Below are positions 53,474 to 62,220 of a stretch of DNA of 64,000 nt, piece after piece. The translations under genes and the position numbers were made by a program. Under the pieces are notes generated by a model. The model was not told where the DNA came from and did not search any database. It saw nothing but the letters and a program-made list of their open reading frames with translations. Numbering within the stretch: position 1 is the first letter of the stretch; every line of letters begins with the position of its first letter. Origin of the DNA: Pelomonas saccharophila_A (GTDB taxonomy: Bacteria > Pseudomonadota > Gammaproteobacteria > Burkholderiales > Burkholderiaceae_C); assembly GCF_031458095.1 (NCBI RefSeq), contig NZ_JAVDXU010000002.1, positions 1,178,001 through 1,242,000 of the forward strand, given 5' to 3'.

Positions 53474-54502
53474 ATGGACAAGCAGGTCGACATGAAGCGG
53501 GTGCAGGAGCTGGTGGCGGACCTGCGCGAGCCCAAGCCGCACATCTTCTACACGGATCTGCTGCTCTGCGCCGGCCTGGGCTGGGCGTGCTTCGCCGTGG
53601 CCGTGCTGCCGGGGCAGGGCCTGGTGCGCGCGCTGGCCTTCGTGGCGGCGGTGCTGCTGCTCTACCGCAGCCTGGCCTTCATCCACGAGATCTTCCACCA
53701 GCAGGGCATGAAGGCCTTCCGCCTGACCTGGCATGCGCTCTCGGGCGTGCCGCTGCTGATCCCCTTCATGCTCTACCTGCCCATCCACCAGGGTCACCAC
53801 AACAAGGCGACCTATGGCACCAAGGAAGATGGCGAGTACGACCAGTTCCACGGCCGCGCCGGCCTGGCCAGCGTCAAGCTGTTCGCGCTGAACCTCGCGC
53901 TGCCGCTGGCGCTGTGGGTGCGCTTTGCCATCCTGACGCCGCTGGCCCTGGTGCTGCCGCCCATCCGCGAGAAGATGATCCCGGAGTTCGTCCACATGGC
54001 CCTGCGCATGCCCTTCCGGGCACCGGCCATCAAGGAGAGCGCCCGCGCCGAGGCGATGAAGATCGAATGGTGGTGCTGCGCCTGGGCCTGGACGCTGGTG
54101 GCCATCGGCGCCTTGGCCGGCTGGTCATGGGTGGCGGCGTGGGCCTTGCTCGTCGTCGCCATTGCGACGCTGAACACCATCCGTGCCATGGGCGGCACGC
54201 ATCTCTATGTGGAGGAGCTGGAGGGGCGCGACGCGCGCGGCCAGCTGCTGGACTCCCTGAACGTGGACTCCAACGACCCGATCTCGCTGCTGCTCTGCCC
54301 GGTGGGCCTGCGCTTCCATGCGCTGCACCATGTGGCGCCCTATCTGCCCTACCACGCCATGCCGACGGCCCACCGCCGGCTGATGGAGCAGCTGCCGGCC
54401 GGCTCGGAATACCACCAGGTCACGGTGGGCTCCATTGCCGAGGGCATTGGCCGGCTGCGCCAGGCCACCCGCGCGGTCAGGCCGGCGGCAGGAAAGGCTT
54501 GA
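53474..54502 (+). CDS. Fatty acid desaturase family protein
   Basis: A 342-residue membrane enzyme with three His boxes of the membrane desaturase/hydroxylase superfamily: HEIFH, HQGHH and FHALHH, separated by four predicted helices. These histidines bind a di-iron centre. The exact substrate (acyl lipid, sterol or carotenoid) cannot be told. The ATG at 53474 has a GGCGGGG site; in-frame ATGs at 53468 and 53441 are alternatives. The 3' end overlaps the convergent DJ-1/PfpI gene by 26 bp. Confidence 0.87.
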   Translation: MDKQVDMKRVQELVADLREPKPHIFYTDLLLCAGLGWACFAVAVLPGQGLVRALAFVAAVLLLYRSLAFIHEIFHQQGMKAFRLTWHALSGVPLLIPFMLYLPIHQGHHNKATYGTKEDGEYDQFHGRAGLASVKLFALNLALPLALWVRFAILTPLALVLPPIREKMIPEFVHMALRMPFRAPAIKESARAEAMKIEWWCCAWAWTLVAIGALAGWSWVAAWALLVVAIATLNTIRAMGGTHLYVEELEGRDARGQLLDSLNVDSNDPISLLLCPVGLRFHALHHVAPYLPYHAMPTAHRRLMEQLPAGSEYHQVTVGSIAEGIGRLRQATRAVRPAAGKA

Positions 54503-55082
54503 TGACGCCGAGGACGCGCTCGACATAGGCGTCCTTCTCGCCGACGGGCGCCGCGTAGTGCAGGGCGCTGCGCGCTGCATCCAGGCCGGCGCGCGTGGCC
54601 ATGACCCAGGCAGCCAGGTATTGCGAGGCCAGGCAACCGCCGGCCGTGGCGATGGGGCCGCGGGCGTGGAAGGGCTCCTCGACGACGCGCACACCGGCCT
54701 CGACGACCCAGGGCTTGGTGGTCGAGTCGGTGCAGGCCGGCATGTCGGCCAGCAGCCCCAGGCGGGCCATCAGCAGCGTGCCCGAGCATTGGCCGCCGAT
54801 CAGCTGGCGCACCGGGTCGAGTTGCAGGCGGTCCAGCAGCACGCGGTCGTTGGCGATGGCGCGGGTGTGGATGCCGCTGCCGAACAGCACGACATCGGCC
54901 TCGTTGGCGAACTCCAGCGGCTGCTGGGCCGTGACGGTGACGCCGTTCATCGACGTCACCTGGGCGCTGGGGCTGGTGATGGCGGCCGACCAGCCCTGGG
55001 CGAAAAGCCGGTTGATCAGGCCCAGCGCGATGAAGCTGTCGAGCTCGTTGAAGCCGTCGAAGGTGAGGACGGCGACCTTCAT
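54477..55082 (-). CDS. DJ-1/PfpI family protein
   Basis: A 201-residue DJ-1/PfpI-like protein with nucleophile elbow GGQC99SGTLLMA and the N-terminal VAVLTFDGFNELDSF pattern. Members are glyoxalases, chaperones or amidotransferase-like proteins. The ATG at 55082 shares one base with the dps stop (TGATG), so the pair is translationally coupled; a GTG one codon earlier is less likely. Position behind dps, katG and oxyR suggests a stress role, which is inference. Confidence 0.85.
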   Translation of the reverse strand: MKVAVLTFDGFNELDSFIALGLINRLFAQGWSAAITSPSAQVTSMNGVTVTAQQPLEFANEADVVLFGSGIHTRAIANDRVLLDRLQLDPVRQLIGGQCSGTLLMARLGLLADMPACTDSTTKPWVVEAGVRVVEEPFHARGPIATAGGCLASQYLAAWVMATRAGLDAARSALHYAAPVGEKDAYVERVLGVIKPFLPPA

Positions 55083-55576
55083 CACTCCTCCAGCAGGCTC
55101 CTGAGCATCCAGGCCGTCTGCTCGTGCACCGTCAGCCGCTGGGTCAGCAGGTCGGCGCTGGGCTCGTCACCGGCCTTGTCGACCAGCGGGAACAGGGCGC
55201 GCGCCGTGCGGGCGACGGCCTCGTGGCCCTGCATCAGCACTTCCACCATCTTCATGGCCTTGGGCGGCGTGGCGGGCGCGTCGGGCAGGCCGCTGAGCTT
55301 GGCGAACTGGGCGTAGCTGCCCGGCGCCGGGAAGCCCAGCGAGCGGATGCGCTCGGCGACGGGGTCGACGGCGTTCCACAGCTCGGTGTACTGGGCCATG
55401 AACATGGCATGCAGGCTGTTGAACATCGGGCCCGTGACGTTCCAGTGGAAGTTGTGGGTCGTCAGATAAAGGGTGTAGGTCTCGGCCAGCAGCTTGGACA
55501 GGCCGGCGGCGATCGCGGCGCGGTCTTTTTCGTTGATGCCGATGCTGATGGCGGGGGTGGCGGACTTCTTGGCCAT
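55082..55576 (-). CDS. dps: Dps-family ferritin-like DNA-protection protein
   Basis: A 164-residue Dps protein. The ferroxidase motif is visible in HNFHWNVTGPMFNSLHAMF with a following EYTELW-type stretch (QYTELWNAVDPVAERIRSLG). Dps dodecamers oxidise Fe(II) with peroxide and shield DNA. The ATG at 55576 begins a short basic tail (MAKKSATPAIS), which in Dps proteins contributes to DNA binding; a longer in-frame start is not conserved. It is followed by the coupled DJ-1/PfpI gene. Confidence 0.9.
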   Translation of the reverse strand: MAKKSATPAISIGINEKDRAAIAAGLSKLLAETYTLYLTTHNFHWNVTGPMFNSLHAMFMAQYTELWNAVDPVAERIRSLGFPAPGSYAQFAKLSGLPDAPATPPKAMKMVEVLMQGHEAVARTARALFPLVDKAGDEPSADLLTQRLTVHEQTAWMLRSLLEE

Positions 55577-55770
55577 TCGGGGCTCCAAAACGGTACGGGG
55601 AGAGCCTAACGGATTCGGCGTGAGCTTAGTTTTCGGGCCGAGCGACGGGCCGCTCCCTAGCCGGCCCGCGCTGGCGACGTGCTTGCGGCTCGATGCCGCA
55701 AGCATCGCCGTCCCCGCGGGGGACCGGCCAGCCACGCTCGCATTCAGCGATGCGGGGCTGGGCGAGGGGC

Positions 55771-57933
55771 TCACTGGATGTCGAAACGGTCCAGGTTCAT
55801 GACCTTGGTCCAGGCGGCGACGAAGTCCTTGGCGAACTTCTGCTTGCCGTCGGCGCTGGCATAGACCTCGGCATAGGCGCGCAGCACGGAGTTGCTGCCG
55901 AAGATCAGGTCGGCGCGTGTGCCCGTGTACTTCAGGGCGCCGCTCTTGCGGTCGCGGCCTTCGAAGACCTCAGCGCTGGCGTCGGTCGGCTTCCAGACCG
56001 TGCCCATGTCGAGCAGCTTGACGAAGAAGTCATTGCTCAGCGTGCCGGGCTTGTCGGTGAACACGCCATGCGGGCTGCCGTTGGCGTTGGCGCCGAGCAC
56101 GCGCAGGCCGCCGACCAGCACGGTCAGCTCGGGTGCGGTCAGCGTCAGCAACTGGGCGCGGTCGACCAGCAGGGCCTCGGTGGAAGCGCCGAGATGACCC
56201 TTGCTGTAGTTGCGGAAGCCGTCGGCCAGGGGCTCGAGCGGGGCGAAGGACTCGACATCGGTCTGCTCCTGCGTGGCGTCAACGCGGCCCGGCGTGAAGG
56301 GCACCTCCAACGCCACGCCGCCAGCCTTCGCGGCCTGCTCGACGCCGACGACGCCGGCCAGCACGATGACATCGGCCAGGGAGGCCTTGCCCGAGGCCTT
56401 CTGGATCTCGACCAGCTTGGGCAGGGCCTTCACGGCGCCTTCGTTGACGGCCCAGTTCTTTTGCGGCGCCAGCGCCAGGCGGGCGCCATTGGCACCGCCG
56501 CGCTTGTCGCCGCCGCGGAAGGTCGAGGCCGAGGCCCAGGCGACGGAGACGAGGTCAGCGACAGACAGGCCCGAGGCGGCGATCCTGGCCTTCAGGTCGG
56601 CGATGTCGCCGGGCGTGGGATGGTGGGTGGCGGCGGGCAGGGGGTCCTGCCAGATCAGGTCCTCCTGGGGCACCTCGGGGCCGAGGTAGCGGGCCTTGGG
56701 GCCCATGTCGCGGTGGGTCAGCTTGAACCAGGCACGCGCGAAGGCATTGGCGAAGGCCTGCGGGTCGTCGCGGAAGCGCTGCGAGATCTTGCCGAACTCG
56801 GGGTCGAAGCGCAGCGTCAGGTCGGTCGTCAGCATGGTGGGCTTGTGGAACTTGCCCGGGATGTGAGCGTCGGGGATGTCCTCGGGCGCGTTCCTGGCCA
56901 CCCATTGCTTGGCGCCGGCCGGCGAGGTGGTGGCCTCCCATTCGAACTTGAACAGGTTGTCGAAGAAGTGATTGCTCCACTGCGCCGGGGTCTGGGTCCA
57001 GGTGACTTCCAGGCCGCTGGAGATGGTGTCCTTGCCATGGCCACCGCCAAAGCCGCTGGTCCAGCCCAGGCCCTGCGACTCGATGCTGGCGCCTTCGGGC
57101 TCGGCGCCCTTGTGGTGCTCGGGCGCGGCGCCATGGGCCTTGCCGAAGGTGTGGCCGCCGGCGATCAGCGCGACGGTCTCCTCGTCGTCCATGGCCATGC
57201 GGCCGAAGGTGGCGCGGATGTCCTTGGCCGCGGCCAGGTAGTCGCCGCTGGCGTTCGGCCCTTCCGGGTTCACATAGATCAGGCCCATATGAGTCGCGCC
57301 GACGCTGGCGATCAAGCTGCGCTCGCCCTCGAAGCGCTTGTCATCGGCCAGCCACTTGGTTTCGGCGCCCCAGGCCACGTCCATGTCGGGCTCCCACACG
57401 TCTTCGCGGCCACCGGCAAAGCCCAGGGTGCGGAAACCCATGGACTCCAGCGCCACATTGCCTGCCAGGATGAAGAGGTCGGCCCAGGAGATGGCCTGGC
57501 CGTACTTCTGCTTGATGGGCCACAGCAGGCGGCGGCTCTTGTCGATGTTGACGTTGTCGGGCCAGGAATTCAGCGGCGCAAAGCGCTGCTGGCCGCGCCC
57601 GCCGCCGCCGCGGCCGTCGGTGGTGCGGTAGGTGCCGGCGGCATGCCAGGCCATGCGGACCATCTGCGGACCGTAGTGGCCGAAGTCGGCCGGCCACCAG
57701 TCCTGGCTGTCGGTCATCAGCTTGACGAGATCGGCCTTCAGCGCCGCGTAGTCGAGCTTGGCAAAGGCCTCGGCGTAGTTGAAGTCCTCACCCAGCGGGT
57801 TGGACTTGCTCGAATGCTGGTTCAGCAGGTCGACGCGAAGCTGGTTGGGCCACCAGTCGCGGTTGCTGGTGCCGCTGCCGGCGGCGTGGTGGAAGGGGCA
57901 CTTGCCTTCGGGCTTAGAGGTCGGGTCGCTCAT
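55771..57933 (-). CDS. katG: Catalase-peroxidase
   Basis: A 720-residue bifunctional catalase-peroxidase. The distal haem triad R93-W96-H97 is visible in MVRMAWHAAGTYR, and the characteristic GGHTFGKAHGAA and the loop IYVNPEGPN (Tyr of the Met-Tyr-Trp crosslink) are present. The length is normal. It detoxifies H2O2 in the cytoplasm. The OxyR gene lies 168 bp upstream on the same strand and the gap holds an OxyR-like site. Confidence 0.95.
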   Translation of the reverse strand: MSDPTSKPEGKCPFHHAAGSGTSNRDWWPNQLRVDLLNQHSSKSNPLGEDFNYAEAFAKLDYAALKADLVKLMTDSQDWWPADFGHYGPQMVRMAWHAAGTYRTTDGRGGGGRGQQRFAPLNSWPDNVNIDKSRRLLWPIKQKYGQAISWADLFILAGNVALESMGFRTLGFAGGREDVWEPDMDVAWGAETKWLADDKRFEGERSLIASVGATHMGLIYVNPEGPNASGDYLAAAKDIRATFGRMAMDDEETVALIAGGHTFGKAHGAAPEHHKGAEPEGASIESQGLGWTSGFGGGHGKDTISSGLEVTWTQTPAQWSNHFFDNLFKFEWEATTSPAGAKQWVARNAPEDIPDAHIPGKFHKPTMLTTDLTLRFDPEFGKISQRFRDDPQAFANAFARAWFKLTHRDMGPKARYLGPEVPQEDLIWQDPLPAATHHPTPGDIADLKARIAASGLSVADLVSVAWASASTFRGGDKRGGANGARLALAPQKNWAVNEGAVKALPKLVEIQKASGKASLADVIVLAGVVGVEQAAKAGGVALEVPFTPGRVDATQEQTDVESFAPLEPLADGFRNYSKGHLGASTEALLVDRAQLLTLTAPELTVLVGGLRVLGANANGSPHGVFTDKPGTLSNDFFVKLLDMGTVWKPTDASAEVFEGRDRKSGALKYTGTRADLIFGSNSVLRAYAEVYASADGKQKFAKDFVAAWTKVMNLDRFDIQ

Positions 57934-57995
57934 GTCGGCTCCTGGTGTCTGGGGGAGACGAAAGCTTAATGACGACTATCAATGTCCGGCTTTGA

Positions 57996-58016
57996 ATAGA
58001 ACTAAGCTAACGATAG
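57996..58016. promoter_or_regulatory. OxyR-like half-site upstream of katG
   Basis: In an AT-rich patch of the oxyR-katG gap, ATAG-N7-CTAA (57996-58010) resembles one half of the OxyR pattern ATAG-N7-CTAT, with another ATAG at 58013 and a CTAT at 57976. The full four-element consensus is not met. Placement 63-83 bp before the katG start fits an activator site. Confidence 0.3.
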
Positions 58017-58101
58017 CCAAAATCATCAAGTACCGTGGTTGGCCCTGATGTTCGACCGAAATGACCCTTTTGCGTGAGCACCCAGGGTTAGGGGGAGGCA
58101 A

Positions 58102-59022
58102 TCAGCTCAGCCGCGTGACGCCCTCGAGCTGGCAGGCATAGATGGCATTGCGCAGGGCCGCGATGGCCTCGTAGCGCGTGAAGCTGCGTCGCCAGGCCAG
58201 CACGACACGGCGCGTCGGGATGGGCTCGCTGAAGGGCACGAAGCGCAGATGCGGTGTGGGGTCGCGCGGCACCGACAGCTGGGGCACCACGGTCACGCCC
58301 ATGCCCGAGGCCACCATGTGCTTGATGGTCTCCAGCGATGAACCCTCGAAGCTGCGGCGTATGCCCTCGGCATCGCTGGAGAAGCGCGCGAACTCGGGGC
58401 AGACCTCCAGCACATGGTCGCGAAAGCAATGGCCGGTGCCCAGCAGCAGCATGGTCTCGCGCTTGAGCTCCTCGGCGGAGATGGTGTCGCGCTGGGCCAG
58501 CGGATGTACGGCCGGCAGGGCGACGACGAAGGGCTCGTCATAGAGCTGGGCGGTGGCCAGGCCGGCCTCGGGGAAGGGCTCGGCCATGATGGCGCAGTCC
58601 AGCTCGCCGGTGCGCAGCATGTCCAGCAGCTTGACCGTGAAGTTCTCCTGCAGCATCAGCGGCATCTGCGGATAGAGCTCGATGGTGTGCTTGACCAGTT
58701 CGGGCAGCAGATAGGGGCCGATGGTGTAGATGATGCCCAGGCGCAGCGCGCCGGCCAGCGGGTCCTTGCCGCGCTTGGCGATCTCCTTGATGGCGCCGGC
58801 CTGGTCCAGCACCGACTGGGCCTGGCGCACGATCTCCTCGCCCAGCAGCGTCACGCTGACCTCGCTGCCGCCGCGCTCGAAGATCTTCAGGTCGAGCTCC
58901 TCCTCCAGCTTCTTGATCGCCACCGACAGCGTCGGCTGCGACACGAAGCAGGCCTCGGCCGCGCGGCCGAAATGACGCTCGCGGGCGACGGCGACGATGT
59001 AGCGGAGCTCGGTCAAGGTCAT
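58102..59022 (-). CDS. oxyR: Peroxide-sensing LysR regulator OxyR
   Basis: A 306-residue LysR regulator with HTH (about residues 5-60) and the redox pair Cys199 and Cys208 in GTGHC199FRDHVLEVC208PEF, at the same positions as in E. coli OxyR. In the family these cysteines form a disulfide on H2O2 exposure. It is immediately upstream of katG on the same strand and divergent from panB (63 bp). It probably controls katG and dps. Confidence 0.92.
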   Translation of the reverse strand: MTLTELRYIVAVARERHFGRAAEACFVSQPTLSVAIKKLEEELDLKIFERGGSEVSVTLLGEEIVRQAQSVLDQAGAIKEIAKRGKDPLAGALRLGIIYTIGPYLLPELVKHTIELYPQMPLMLQENFTVKLLDMLRTGELDCAIMAEPFPEAGLATAQLYDEPFVVALPAVHPLAQRDTISAEELKRETMLLLGTGHCFRDHVLEVCPEFARFSSDAEGIRRSFEGSSLETIKHMVASGMGVTVVPQLSVPRDPTPHLRFVPFSEPIPTRRVVLAWRRSFTRYEAIAALRNAIYACQLEGVTRLS

Positions 59023-59084
59023 AGGTCCGAACGCTACACTGCGGCCGCCTCGGCAGCCCCATCGGGGTTTCTACGGAGAAGTCC

Positions 59085-59894
59085 ATGACAGATCGCAAGC
59101 CCATGACCCTGCCGCGCCTGGCGCAGATGCACGCCAGCGGCGAGAAGATCGCCATGCTGACCTGCTATGACGCGGCCTTCGCCAGCCTGCTGGACGAGGC
59201 CGGCGTTGACATCCTGCTGATCGGCGATTCCCTGGGCAATGTGCTGCAGGGCCGCGGCTCGACGGCCCCGGTCAGCCTGGAGGACATGGTCTATCACACC
59301 TTCTGCGTGTCGCGCGGCCACAAATGGGCCTGGATCATTGCCGACCTGCCCTTCGACAGCTATCACTCGTCAAAGGAAGAAGCCTGGAAGAGCGCTGCGG
59401 CCCTGGTGAAGGCCGGCGCCCATATGGTCAAGCTCGAAGGCGGTGGCTGGACGGCCGAGACCGTGCGCTTCATCAGCGAGCGCGGCATTCCGGTCTGCGT
59501 GCACCTGGGCTTCACGCCGCAGACGGTCAACGCCTTGGGTGGCTTCAAGGTGCAGGGCCGCGACGAGGAAAGCGCCGCCCGCATGAAGCGCGAGTCGTGG
59601 GAGGCCGTCGAGGCGGGTGCCGCCATGCTGCTCTACGAGATGGTGCCGGCGGCCCTCGCCGCCGAGATCACGGCCGAGTCTCCTGTGCCCGTCATTGGCA
59701 TCGGCGCCGGCGTCGGCACCTCCGGCCAGGTGCTGGTGCTGCACGACATGCTCAACATCACGCCGGGCCGCAAGCCGCGCTTCGTCAAGAACTTCATGGA
59801 AGGCAAGGACTCGGTCCTCGCTGCGGTGAAGGGCTATGTGGACGAAGTGAAGGCCAAGACCTTCCCGGTCAACGAGATCCACGGTTTTGTCTGA
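59085..59894 (+). CDS. panB: 3-Methyl-2-oxobutanoate hydroxymethyltransferase
   Basis: A 269-residue PanB, which makes ketopantoate from 2-oxoisovalerate and methylene-THF in pantothenate synthesis. Motifs are YDAAFASLLDEAGVD, IGDSLGNVLQG, VKLEGG, CVHLGFTPQTVN and GAGVGTSGQVLVLHDM. Length and catalytic residues (metal-binding Asp of DSLG, later Glu) look intact. An ACGGAGAAG site precedes the ATG. panC follows 60 bp later. Confidence 0.95.
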   Translation: MTDRKPMTLPRLAQMHASGEKIAMLTCYDAAFASLLDEAGVDILLIGDSLGNVLQGRGSTAPVSLEDMVYHTFCVSRGHKWAWIIADLPFDSYHSSKEEAWKSAAALVKAGAHMVKLEGGGWTAETVRFISERGIPVCVHLGFTPQTVNALGGFKVQGRDEESAARMKRESWEAVEAGAAMLLYEMVPAALAAEITAESPVPVIGIGAGVGTSGQVLVLHDMLNITPGRKPRFVKNFMEGKDSVLAAVKGYVDEVKAKTFPVNEIHGFV

Positions 59895-59954
59895 CATTGC
59901 GGGACTGACCGCAGCCACGCAGTGGCAAGCTCCGTCCCCAACTGATTGAGACTT

Positions 59955-60791
59955 ATGCAAGTCGTCCACACCATCGCCGAGTTGCGCGACGCCCTCGCCA
60001 TCCACCGCCAGCGCGGCTTTGTGCCCACCATGGGCAATCTGCACGAGGGTCACCTCGCCCTCGTGAAGCAGGCGCGCGACCTGGTCGGGCCGGCGGGTGC
60101 GGTCGTCGCCAGCATCTTCGTCAACCGCCTGCAGTTCGCGCCGCACGAGGACTTCGACACCTACCCGCGCACGCTGGAGCGCGACTGCCAATTGCTGGAA
60201 GGCGCCGGCTGCGACATCGTGTTCGCCCCCAGCGAGAAGGAGCTCTACCCCGAACCCCAGGGCTACAAGGTGAGCCCGCCGACCGAATTGGCCGACATCC
60301 TCGAAGGCCATTTCCGCCCCGGCTTCTTCACCGGCGTCTGCACCGTCGTGCACAAGCTCTTCAACATCGTGCAGCCGACGCTGGCCGTGTTCGGCAAGAA
60401 GGACTACCAGCAGCTGATGGTGCTGCGCCGCATGACGGCGCAGATGGCCCTGCCGATCGAGATCCACGGCGGCGAGACGCGCCGCAGTGCCGATGGCCTG
60501 GCGCTGTCCTCGCGCAATGGCTATCTGAGCGAGGCCGAGAAGGTGGAGGCGCTGCGCCTGTCGCGCACCTTGAAAGCCCTGATCGCCCGCTGGCAGGCCG
60601 GCGAGCGCGACGTGGCGGCCATGGAGGCCGACGCCATGCAGGCCCTGCGCGATGCGGGCTGGGTGCCGGACTATCTGACGCTGCGCCGGCAGCATGACCT
60701 CGGGGCCGCCGTCGAAGGCCAGCCCCTGGTCGCCCTGGCGGCCGCGCGCCTGGGCAGCACGCGGCTGATCGACAACCTCGAGGTCAGTTGA
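59955..60791 (+). CDS. panC: Pantothenate synthetase
   Basis: A 278-residue PanC, which condenses pantoate and beta-alanine using ATP. The HIGH-like motif is PTMGNLHEGH, then IFVNRLQFAPHEDFDTYPR, GKKDYQQL and the second ATP motif LALSSRNGYLS. The start at 59955 (MQVVHT) is preferred to an in-frame ATG 9 bp upstream. It overlaps the convergent FKBP-type gene by 8 bp. No panD is in the window. Confidence 0.95.
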   Translation: MQVVHTIAELRDALAIHRQRGFVPTMGNLHEGHLALVKQARDLVGPAGAVVASIFVNRLQFAPHEDFDTYPRTLERDCQLLEGAGCDIVFAPSEKELYPEPQGYKVSPPTELADILEGHFRPGFFTGVCTVVHKLFNIVQPTLAVFGKKDYQQLMVLRRMTAQMALPIEIHGGETRRSADGLALSSRNGYLSEAEKVEALRLSRTLKALIARWQAGERDVAAMEADAMQALRDAGWVPDYLTLRRQHDLGAAVEGQPLVALAAARLGSTRLIDNLEVS

Positions 60792-61257
60792 CGGCGGTCA
60801 GCTCGACGTCGAAGACGAGGGCTGCGCCCGGCGGGATCGCGCCGTTGCCGGCGCCCGTGTTGCCATAGCCCAGGCTGGCCGGCATGGTGATGGTGCGCTT
60901 GCCGCCCACCTTCATGCCGGTGACGCCTTGATCGAAGCCGGCAATGACCTGCAGCGGGTTGGTGCCAAGGGTGAACTGGAAGCTGCCCGCGTCGAACTTG
61001 GTGCCGCGCGTGTCAGCCACCCGCACGTCGTAGAGATAGCCCGAATAGGTCACTGTGGCCTTGCTGCCGGCCGCCGCGGTGGCGCCCGTGCCGACCACGG
61101 TGTCCGTCGTCTTCAAGGTCGTCACGGCGTTCCAGCCGTTAGGGTCCTGGTTGATGGGCGTGCCCGAATCGCCACCGCCACCACCGCAGGCGGTGAGACC
61201 GAGGCTGGCGCTCAGGGCGAGCAGGAGGGCGGAGCGGCGGGTGCTGAACAAGGGCAT
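60784..61257 (-). CDS. FKBP-type peptidyl-prolyl isomerase, lipoprotein
   Basis: A 157-residue lipoprotein. The lipobox GLTAC gives lipidated Cys24 followed by GGGGG. An FKBP domain (about residues 55-157) follows: KATVTYSGYLYD, FDAG, VIAGFDQGVTGMKVGGKRTI, YGNTGAG, IPPGAALVFDVEL. FKBPs catalyse proline isomerisation during folding. It is divergent from a cyclophilin lipoprotein at 61392, so two different PPIase folds face each other. Confidence 0.9.
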   Translation of the reverse strand: MPLFSTRRSALLLALSASLGLTACGGGGGDSGTPINQDPNGWNAVTTLKTTDTVVGTGATAAAGSKATVTYSGYLYDVRVADTRGTKFDAGSFQFTLGTNPLQVIAGFDQGVTGMKVGGKRTITMPASLGYGNTGAGNGAIPPGAALVFDVELTAVN

Positions 61258-61391
61258 GAGGTATTGCGAAAAATAAGAAAGAAGCCGCTCGTGGCGGCGG
61301 CGCGGACTATAGCCAGCGCAGGTAAAGGCTTGTAAGCAGAGTCAACACGACGCGAAGGCTGGCGTTGAGCCCCCAGTTGCCGGAGAAACCC

Positions 61392-62099
61392 ATGCGCCTG
61401 CCCACCCGCTTCCTGAGCCTCGCCCTCGCCCTCGGCGCGGCGGCCGTGCTGTCCGCCTGCGGCGGCGGCGTCGAGATCGAAGTGGGCGGCGGCGGTGGTG
61501 GGGGCGGCGGCGGTACGCAATACCCCCGCCCCAATCCCAACCCCAATCCCCCCACCCTGTCCTGCAGCCCGGCCGGCCTGGCCGCCTCGGCCGCGAGCCA
61601 ATGGGGCACGGTCTGCATGTTGACCAGCAGCGGCGAGATCGTCGTCGAGCTCTACGACACCTATTCGCCGCAGACGGTCGCCAATTTCTACAAATACGTC
61701 GCCGCGGGCTTCTACACGAAGACGCTGATCCACCGCGTCGACCGCGACTTCGTCATCCAGGGTGGCGGCTACACCAGCGGCATGGTGACCAAGACGCCGC
61801 TGTATGCGCCCATCAAGCTGGAAAGCAACAACGGCCTGTCCAATCTGCGCGGCACGATTGCCATGGCGCGGCGCAGCGACGCCGACTCGGCGACCAGCCA
61901 GTTCTTCTTCAACGTCAACGACAACACCAGCCTGGACTACCAGAGCGCCGCCAACCCGGGCTATGCCGTCTTCGGCCGCATCATTTCCGGGCTGAACACG
62001 CTGGACGCCATCAACGTCGTGCCGACCTATACCTACAGCCCGACCGACATCGAGCCGCGCACCGAGGTGCTGGTCTACTGGGCACAACGCTTGAAGTAA
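61392..62099 (+). CDS. Cyclophilin-type peptidyl-prolyl isomerase, lipoprotein
   Basis: A 235-residue lipoprotein with lipobox VLSAC (Cys23), a poly-Gly run (about residues 35-45) and a Pro/Asn repeat, then a cyclophilin domain (about 75-230): IVVELYDTYSPQTVANF, FVIQGGGYT, GTIAMARRSDADSATSQFFF and YAVFGRIISGLNTLDAI. The catalytic-type Arg and Phe positions are conserved. A CGGAGAA site precedes the ATG. With the divergent FKBP it provides proline isomerisation at the membrane surface. Confidence 0.9.
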   Translation: MRLPTRFLSLALALGAAAVLSACGGGVEIEVGGGGGGGGGGTQYPRPNPNPNPPTLSCSPAGLAASAASQWGTVCMLTSSGEIVVELYDTYSPQTVANFYKYVAAGFYTKTLIHRVDRDFVIQGGGYTSGMVTKTPLYAPIKLESNNGLSNLRGTIAMARRSDADSATSQFFFNVNDNTSLDYQSAANPGYAVFGRIISGLNTLDAINVVPTYTYSPTDIEPRTEVLVYWAQRLK

Positions 62100-62157
62100 G
62101 GCGCCGCCGGCCCCGCCGGCCTGCCATTCGTCCGCCAGCCTCGCCGTTCGTCATCTA

Positions 62158-62182
62158 GGCGCCCGTGATGGTCAGGGGCGCC
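62158..62182. repeat. Hairpin in the leader of the alpha/beta hydrolase gene
   Basis: GGCGCCC and GGGCGCC form a perfect 7-bp GC stem with an 11-base loop, 59 bp after the cyclophilin stop and 39 bp before the hydrolase ATG (62221). No T-run follows, so termination of the cyclophilin transcript is possible but unproven. Confidence 0.35.
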
Positions 62183-62220
62183 GGCAACATGCCTCCATCA
62201 CAACCTTGATGGAGACCTGC

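Noticed and set aside
55693..57969. Plus-strand open frame of 758 codons opposite katG
   Set aside because: katG is intact on the other strand with its haem residues; this frame is Gly/Gln-rich without motifs.
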